Positions 60,076 through 64,000 of a stretch of DNA of 64,000 bases are shown here, in pieces. Source of the DNA: Halorubrum hochsteinianum (GTDB lineage: Archaea > Halobacteriota > Halobacteria > Halobacteriales > Haloferacaceae). The notes under the pieces are model-generated. The model saw only the letters and a program-made list of their open reading frames with translations, was not told the DNA's origin and made no database searches. The DNA lies in contig NZ_CP098415.1 in NCBI RefSeq assembly GCF_023702125.1, positions 2,418,001 through 2,482,000 on the forward strand. Direction: 5' to 3'. The translations under genes and the position numbers were made by a program. The stretch's first letter is position 1. Each line of letters begins with the position of its first letter.

Positions 60076-60792
60076 ATGGAAGACACGCCGACGGACGTGG
60101 AGCTCAAACCCGACCTGACCGACGACGTGGCCCTAGTGACGGGCGCGACCCGCGGGATCGGGGCCGAGGTCGCCGCGGGGCTGACCGATCTGGGTGCGAC
60201 GGTCTACGCCGGCGCGCGCGACCCCGACGACGTCACGGCCGCGGACCAGCACGCGGTTCGGCTGGACGTGACGGAGGACGACGAGGTGCGGGACGCCGTC
60301 GATCGCATCGAACGCGAACGGGGGGCGCTCGACGTCCTCGTGAACAACGCGGGCGTGTTCCCGCGGTCCGGGCCCCTCCACGAGATGGACCTCGACGACT
60401 TCGACCGGACCACCGCCGTGAACCTCCGCGGGCCGGTCGCCGTGACCAAGCACGCGTTACCGCTGCTCACCGACGGGACCGGGGGCCGCGTCGTGACGCT
60501 CTCGTCGGGGCTCGGGCAGTTCACCGAGGGGCGGATGGAGGGCGGCTACCCGGCCTACCGGCTCTCGAAGGTCGGCGTCGGCGGCCTGACGGCGTACCTC
60601 GACGGCGAGTACGGCGATCAGGGCCTGATCGCGAACGCCGTCTCGCCGGGCTGGGTGCGGACGGACATGGGCGGCGACGGAGCGCCGCGGACGCCCTCGA
60701 AGGGGGCGGAGACGCCCGTCTGGCTCGCGCGGTTCGCGCCCGGGAGCCCCGCCGGCCACCTCTGGAAGGACCGCGAGCGGATCCCGTGGTAG
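60076..60792 (+). CDS. Short-chain dehydrogenase/reductase
   Basis: The 238-residue protein starts MEDTPTDVELKPDLTDDVALVTGATRGIGAEVA. The cofactor motif T-G-x3-G-I-G is in TGATRGIG, NNAGVF follows, and the catalytic Tyr and Lys are in YPAYRLSK. Ser in TLSSGLGQF is the third member of the triad. The C-terminal end is PGSPAGHLWKDRERIPW. It would use NAD(P)(H) to oxidise an alcohol or reduce a carbonyl; the substrate is unknown. Confidence 0.92.
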   Translation: MEDTPTDVELKPDLTDDVALVTGATRGIGAEVAAGLTDLGATVYAGARDPDDVTAADQHAVRLDVTEDDEVRDAVDRIERERGALDVLVNNAGVFPRSGPLHEMDLDDFDRTTAVNLRGPVAVTKHALPLLTDGTGGRVVTLSSGLGQFTEGRMEGGYPAYRLSKVGVGGLTAYLDGEYGDQGLIANAVSPGWVRTDMGGDGAPRTPSKGAETPVWLARFAPGSPAGHLWKDRERIPW

Positions 60793-60846
60793 GGTCGCGG
60801 CTCGGCGACCGCAACGGATTTGCGCCGGCCGGACCGAACTCCGACC

Positions 60847-61299
60847 ATGACGCGGGTGTGTCTCCTCGGCGACCCCGGCGTGGAGCTCTCCTACGAGCTG
60901 CTCTCCCGCGAGACCGCGCGGGACGCGCTCGCCACCTACCGGATCGAGGAGCCGTTCGAGAACAGCGTCGCCGTCGACACCGTGAGCCTCGGGGCCGCCG
61001 TCTCCCTCCTCAACGACCTCGACTGGTACCTCGTCCGCTTCGTCGAGGAGGCGCTGGTGTTGGAGCCGTCCGTCTCCGCCGACGAGTGGCTCTCGCGGGA
61101 CCTCGCCCGCGAGGTCCGCGACGGCGAGGTCCCCCCGGAAGAGACCGACCAGCGGCTGAAGGTGTTCGGCCTCGTCGACGGCCGCCCGGTCGAGCCGCTG
61201 TTCGTCCGACGGCGACAGGGGGAGACCCCCGAGTACGACCTCCGCGACGTCGACGAGACCGTCGTCGTCCGCGTGAGCGAGTCCGAGTTCTCCGGGTAG
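60847..61299 (+). CDS. Conserved haloarchaeal protein (DUF5804-like)
   Basis: The 150-residue protein starts MTRVCLLGDPGVELSYELLSRETARDALATYRIEEPF. It has NSVAVDTVSLGAAVSLLNDLDWYLVRFV and later RRRQGETPEYDLRDV. The pattern resembles a haloarchaea-only family (I believe DUF5804, not verified). No membrane or metal-binding motif is seen. It lies 55 bases downstream of the short-chain dehydrogenase. Confidence 0.72.
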   Translation: MTRVCLLGDPGVELSYELLSRETARDALATYRIEEPFENSVAVDTVSLGAAVSLLNDLDWYLVRFVEEALVLEPSVSADEWLSRDLAREVRDGEVPPEETDQRLKVFGLVDGRPVEPLFVRRRQGETPEYDLRDVDETVVVRVSESEFSG

Positions 61300-61331
61300 G
61301 CGGTGCGGCCGAAAAAGCCGGGGTTCTCAGT

Positions 61332-62531
61332 TCAGCCCTCGTAGCCCGCGAGATCCATCACGGAGGCGAACTGCTCGGTGTCGGTGACGCCGTCGTACAC
61401 CATCCCGCCGATCATCCCGCCGGGGTAGGTGTCGCCGTTCATGGCGTGGTTCACCTTGTGGCAGTGGAGCGCGTAGACGCCGGGGTCGGCGTCGGCGGTG
61501 AACTCGATCGTCTTCCGCTCGGCGGGCGCGATCGGCACCACGTCCTCGCGGTGCCGGGCGCTCTCGGGGATGACGCCGCCGTCCTTCTCGACGACGGTGA
61601 ACCCGTGGTTGTGGGTGTGCATCGCGTGCGACTCGTAGCCGGCGTTGACGTAGTGGATCCGCACTCGGTCGCCCTCCTCGACGATGAGGGGAGAGCCCTC
61701 CTCGGGGTGGAAGGTGTACGGCGCGCAGCGACCGTTCACGGTGAAGACGTCGGGGTTGCGGTCGCGGTGGCTGAAGTCCACGTCGCCGCCCGCCATCGAC
61801 GCCGACAGCCGGCTGTCCCAGTCTTTGATCGTGTGGAATATCTCCTTGTCCGGGGCGTCGTACCCCTCCGGATCGACGCGGAGGATCCCGAACATCCCCA
61901 TGTCGAGGTGGTTCTGCGTCTGGTAGTGGCAGTGGTACAGGTGCGTCCCCGGCTGGTTCGCCTCGATCTCGTAGGTGTGCTCCTCGCCGGGCGCGACCTG
62001 CTGGCCGGTCGTGGTCGGCACGCCGTCGTCCATCCAGTCCTTCGAGAGCCCGTGGACGTGGAACGTGTGCGGCCGGTTGTGCTCGGTGTTGTCGTAGGTG
62101 ATCTCCAGTTCGGTCCCCTCCGTCACGCGGAGGAGGGGGCCGGGGACGCTGGGGTCCGTGTCCGGCGTCTCCCACGCCCAGACCTCCGGCAGCTCCCACG
62201 GACCGCCCTGCGCGTTCTCGCCGAGCAGCGTGTGGCGACACGCCCGCGTGGACATGGTGATCGCACCGTCGCGCTCGTCGAGGTCGACGGTCGTCCGCGG
62301 CGTCGTGTACGGGTGGTCCGTCTCGACGGCGGTCGAGTCGCTCCCCGACCAGTCGTCGACCTGTCGTGCGGCCTTGCCGCCGTCGTCCCCGCTCCCGGAC
62401 TCCGCGGCGTTCTCGGCGTCCGACTGCGGGGCACCGCACCCCGCGAGCCCGACGGTACCCAACGCGGCCGTCGCGGAGAGGAAACTGCGCCTGGAGGCGG
62501 TACGCGAGCCGAAGATGTTCCCGTCGTTCAT
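61332..62531 (-). CDS. Two-domain multicopper oxidase, Tat-exported
   Basis: The 399-residue protein starts MNDGNIFGSRTASRRSFLSATAAL with a twin-arginine motif and LAGCG lipobox. Domain 1 shows HTFHVHGLSKDWMDDG and HLYHCHYQTQNHLDMGMFG. Domain 2 shows SHAMHTHNHGFTV and YALHCHKVNHAMNGD. Both domains carry H-x-H and H-C-H copper motifs, so trinuclear and type-1 sites may be present in each. Two-domain oxidases of this type act outside the cell on phenols, metals or nitrite. The substrate is unknown. The gene converges with the preceding plus-strand gene. Confidence 0.85.
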   Translation of the reverse strand: MNDGNIFGSRTASRRSFLSATAALGTVGLAGCGAPQSDAENAAESGSGDDGGKAARQVDDWSGSDSTAVETDHPYTTPRTTVDLDERDGAITMSTRACRHTLLGENAQGGPWELPEVWAWETPDTDPSVPGPLLRVTEGTELEITYDNTEHNRPHTFHVHGLSKDWMDDGVPTTTGQQVAPGEEHTYEIEANQPGTHLYHCHYQTQNHLDMGMFGILRVDPEGYDAPDKEIFHTIKDWDSRLSASMAGGDVDFSHRDRNPDVFTVNGRCAPYTFHPEEGSPLIVEEGDRVRIHYVNAGYESHAMHTHNHGFTVVEKDGGVIPESARHREDVVPIAPAERKTIEFTADADPGVYALHCHKVNHAMNGDTYPGGMIGGMVYDGVTDTEQFASVMDLAGYEG

Positions 62532-62657
62532 CACACCCCCGTCTCGGCACCTCAACCGGTTAAGAAGCGCTCGGATGTTTCCCCCGTGAGAACCCGGTCT
62601 CGAACCGTTGATTGTTTGTGTGCTCGATCGCCAATGGGGGGTCCTCCGCGTCGGCGT

Positions 62658-63197
62658 TCAGTCGTCTCCGTCGAGCTCGGCGACGATCCGCGTTCGGACC
62701 GGTCCCACGTCGACCGGGGCCCACGCCTCCACGTCGTAGGTCACGTCGGCGAGCGTCTCCAGCCGGTCGGCGTCGCCGTCGCCTATCGCCTCGACCGCTT
62801 CCTCCCGGAGCCGACCGAGGACCGCGTCCGCGAGCGCCTCGCGGTCGACCGACCGGTCCGGGACGTCGAGGATATGCGGGAGGTCCTCGGCCCCCTCGGG
62901 GAGCGTCGGGAACGCCGCCGGCCCGACCGCGAGCGCGGACCCGTCCGCGGCGGCCTCCGTCCCGCCCCCCTCGTCACCGCCGGAGAGCGCGTCCTCCGGG
63001 GCCGGTACGAGCGCGTACTCCGCGACCGCGAGGTCGATGGCGGCGTCGATGGCCGCCTCGTCGACCTCGGCGCGCCGCTTGAACGCCAGTTCGGAGAGCG
63101 CCTCGGAGAGCTCTCCCCGCGTGAGCCAGCCGAACAGGTCGACGACGCCGGCGAGGTCGTCGCGGGCGGCGACGCTCGGCTCACTCGCGTCGGCCAT
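62658..63197 (-). CDS. Conserved haloarchaeal protein (DUF7109-like)
   Basis: The 179-residue acidic protein starts MADASEPSVAARDDLAGVVDLFGWLTRGEL. It contains EVDEAAIDAAIDLAVAEYALV and AAFPTLPEGAEDLPHILDV, then TYDVEAWAPVDVGPVR. I believe it is a haloarchaea-only family (DUF7109, not verified). The function is unknown. Its stop is 102 bases from the convergent end of nothing recognisable upstream, and it is followed two bases later by the glycosyltransferase stop in the same direction. Confidence 0.7.
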   Translation of the reverse strand: MADASEPSVAARDDLAGVVDLFGWLTRGELSEALSELAFKRRAEVDEAAIDAAIDLAVAEYALVPAPEDALSGGDEGGGTEAAADGSALAVGPAAFPTLPEGAEDLPHILDVPDRSVDREALADAVLGRLREEAVEAIGDGDADRLETLADVTYDVEAWAPVDVGPVRTRIVAELDGDD

Positions 63198-63199
63198 CG

Positions 63200-64000
63200 T
63201 CAGTCCTCACCCGGGGCCGGCTCCGTCTGTCCGTCGTCGGTCGCCGCCTCGCTGACCGCGTCGTTCTCCGCGGCGACGTTGCCGACGCTCCGGTCGTCGC
63301 CGCGGACCGCGTCGAGGTCGTTCCGCGCCGCCTCCCGGACCTCGCTCGGGTCGACCGGGGCGCTCTCCCACGCCGGGAGCCGGGTGTCGGGGCCGGGTTC
63401 GTCGAGCGCCTCGGCGTAGGTCGCCACCTGCGAGCGCTCGTCGTCGCCGTCGTAGGAGAGCCCGTTGAACGCGGCGTCGGCGGCGTAGCCGTCGATCAGG
63501 GTCTCCGCGGCCTCGCGGTAGCGCTCGGGGAGGCCGTCGTAGCGCACGTCGACGCCCGCGTCCTCGACGGCGCGCAGCGTCGCCTCGCCGACCGCCCGGC
63601 TCATGTCGGCGAGGCCGGTCGGCCCCTCGACGGAGCGGTGGTCGTGTTCGTACCGCCCGAGGTCGACCTGCGCGCTGTCGGCGAAGCCGGCGCGGCCGAA
63701 CGCCTCGCCGAGCGTCCCGACCTCCAGCCCCCAGCCCCGCTGGACGCGGAGCCGGGAGACGAGGTCGCTCGTGGCCGCGAACTCCCCGGCGAGCGCGTAG
63801 CGGAACGCAGAGAGGTACCGCAGCACGTCCGGCTCCGCCCCGGGCGCGGCGTCGCCGAGCGCCCGGACGAGCGGTCGGAAGAACAGCCGGAACAGCCGAC
63901 CGTACAGCGAGCCGTCCTCGACGCGGGCGTAGTACCCCTTCGAGAAGGAGTAGCCGCGACCAAGCGGGAACAGCAGCCGGTTGACGAACGCCGACGAGTA
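63200..64000 (-). CDS. Glucosyl-3-phosphoglycerate synthase-like glycosyltransferase (partial)
   Basis: The frame runs off the right window edge, leaving the last 266 residues. The visible part has FVNRLLFPLGRGYSFSKGYYARV, LYGRLFRLFFRPLVRALG, YLSAFRYALAGEFAATSDLVSRLRVQRGWGLEVG, which match the GT2/GT81 family of glucosyl- or mannosyl-3-phosphoglycerate synthases. These make precursors of compatible solutes or glycolipids. The C-terminal 60 residues are an acidic tail. The catalytic DXD region is outside the window. Confidence 0.78.
   Translation of the reverse strand, partial: YSSAFVNRLLFPLGRGYSFSKGYYARVEDGSLYGRLFRLFFRPLVRALGDAAPGAEPDVLRYLSAFRYALAGEFAATSDLVSRLRVQRGWGLEVGTLGEAFGRAGFADSAQVDLGRYEHDHRSVEGPTGLADMSRAVGEATLRAVEDAGVDVRYDGLPERYREAAETLIDGYAADAAFNGLSYDGDDERSQVATYAEALDEPGPDTRLPAWESAPVDPSEVREAARNDLDAVRGDDRSVGNVAAENDAVSEAATDDGQTEPAPGED

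Overview
The window is about 64 kb of very GC-rich DNA from a haloarchaeon, most likely Halorubrum or a close relative. The proteins are strongly acidic (Asp/Glu-rich). Exported proteins carry twin-arginine signals with lipoboxes. Many genes have a TATA-like box about 25 bases before the start codon and no room for a leader. Archaeal-specific genes are present: GatE, NAC, MptE, the archaeosine enzyme RaSEA, archaeal-type MAT, halocyanin and a tungsten aldehyde ferredoxin oxidoreductase. These assignments come from reading protein sequence by eye; no database search was run.

Layout. 0-14 kb: end of a menaquinone gene, a PAC2 protein, an IS6-family insertion, an RNA m5C methylase with a separate PUA-like partner, a DUF790 nuclease, thiC, elp3, rqcH, purF and a two-domain halocyanin. 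14-18 kb: a solo IS200/IS605-type end, a DUF420 membrane protein, tRNA-Leu(GAG), a dispersed repeat (copy A), and gatE, which carries an apparent one-base frameshift. 18-25 kb: PsiE, an Lrp regulator divergent from an EamA transporter, a ferredoxin, birA, uspA and ychF. 24.8-30.4 kb is the accessory part: a single-chain Eco57I-like restriction-methylase, a protein with three zinc-ribbon repeats, a gene fragment, a VapBC-type toxin-antitoxin pair with an operator-like palindrome, an unexplained hairpin-rich stretch, and tRNA-Ile(GAT). 30-37 kb: FxsA, DUF1405, a second IS6 element, an enolase-superfamily protein, dispersed repeat copy B in the opposite orientation, engB, 5-formyl-THF cyclo-ligase and RaSEA.

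37.3-43.8 kb: a run of minus-strand genes for surface or exported proteins (VanZ-like, cohesin-like anchored protein, iron-transport lipoprotein, DyP-like Tat lipoprotein, then an anchored 5'-nucleotidase). The first four form a tightly packed, overlapping set that resembles an iron-handling system. 44-50 kb: aldehyde ferredoxin oxidoreductase, small membrane proteins, AzlCD, TrmJ and a DUF192 lipoprotein. 51-64 kb: pterin genes (folP, mptE, creatininase/ArfB-like), NAC-TrmI, a winged-helix regulator, an aminotransferase, S-adenosylmethionine synthetase, a short-chain dehydrogenase, a two-domain multicopper oxidase, and a glycosyltransferase cut by the window end.

RNA modification and translation quality control are over-represented (m5C methylase, Elp3, RqcH, GatE, RaSEA, TrmJ, TrmI, NAC). 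The most interesting undescribed signal is the 254/262-bp repeat pair: a 12-bp stem stays paired in both copies only when read in one orientation, which suggests a structured RNA. Other items worth checking are the triple zinc-ribbon protein, the gatE frameshift, the iron/peroxidase/cohesin/VanZ operon, and the duplication that separated azlC from azlD.
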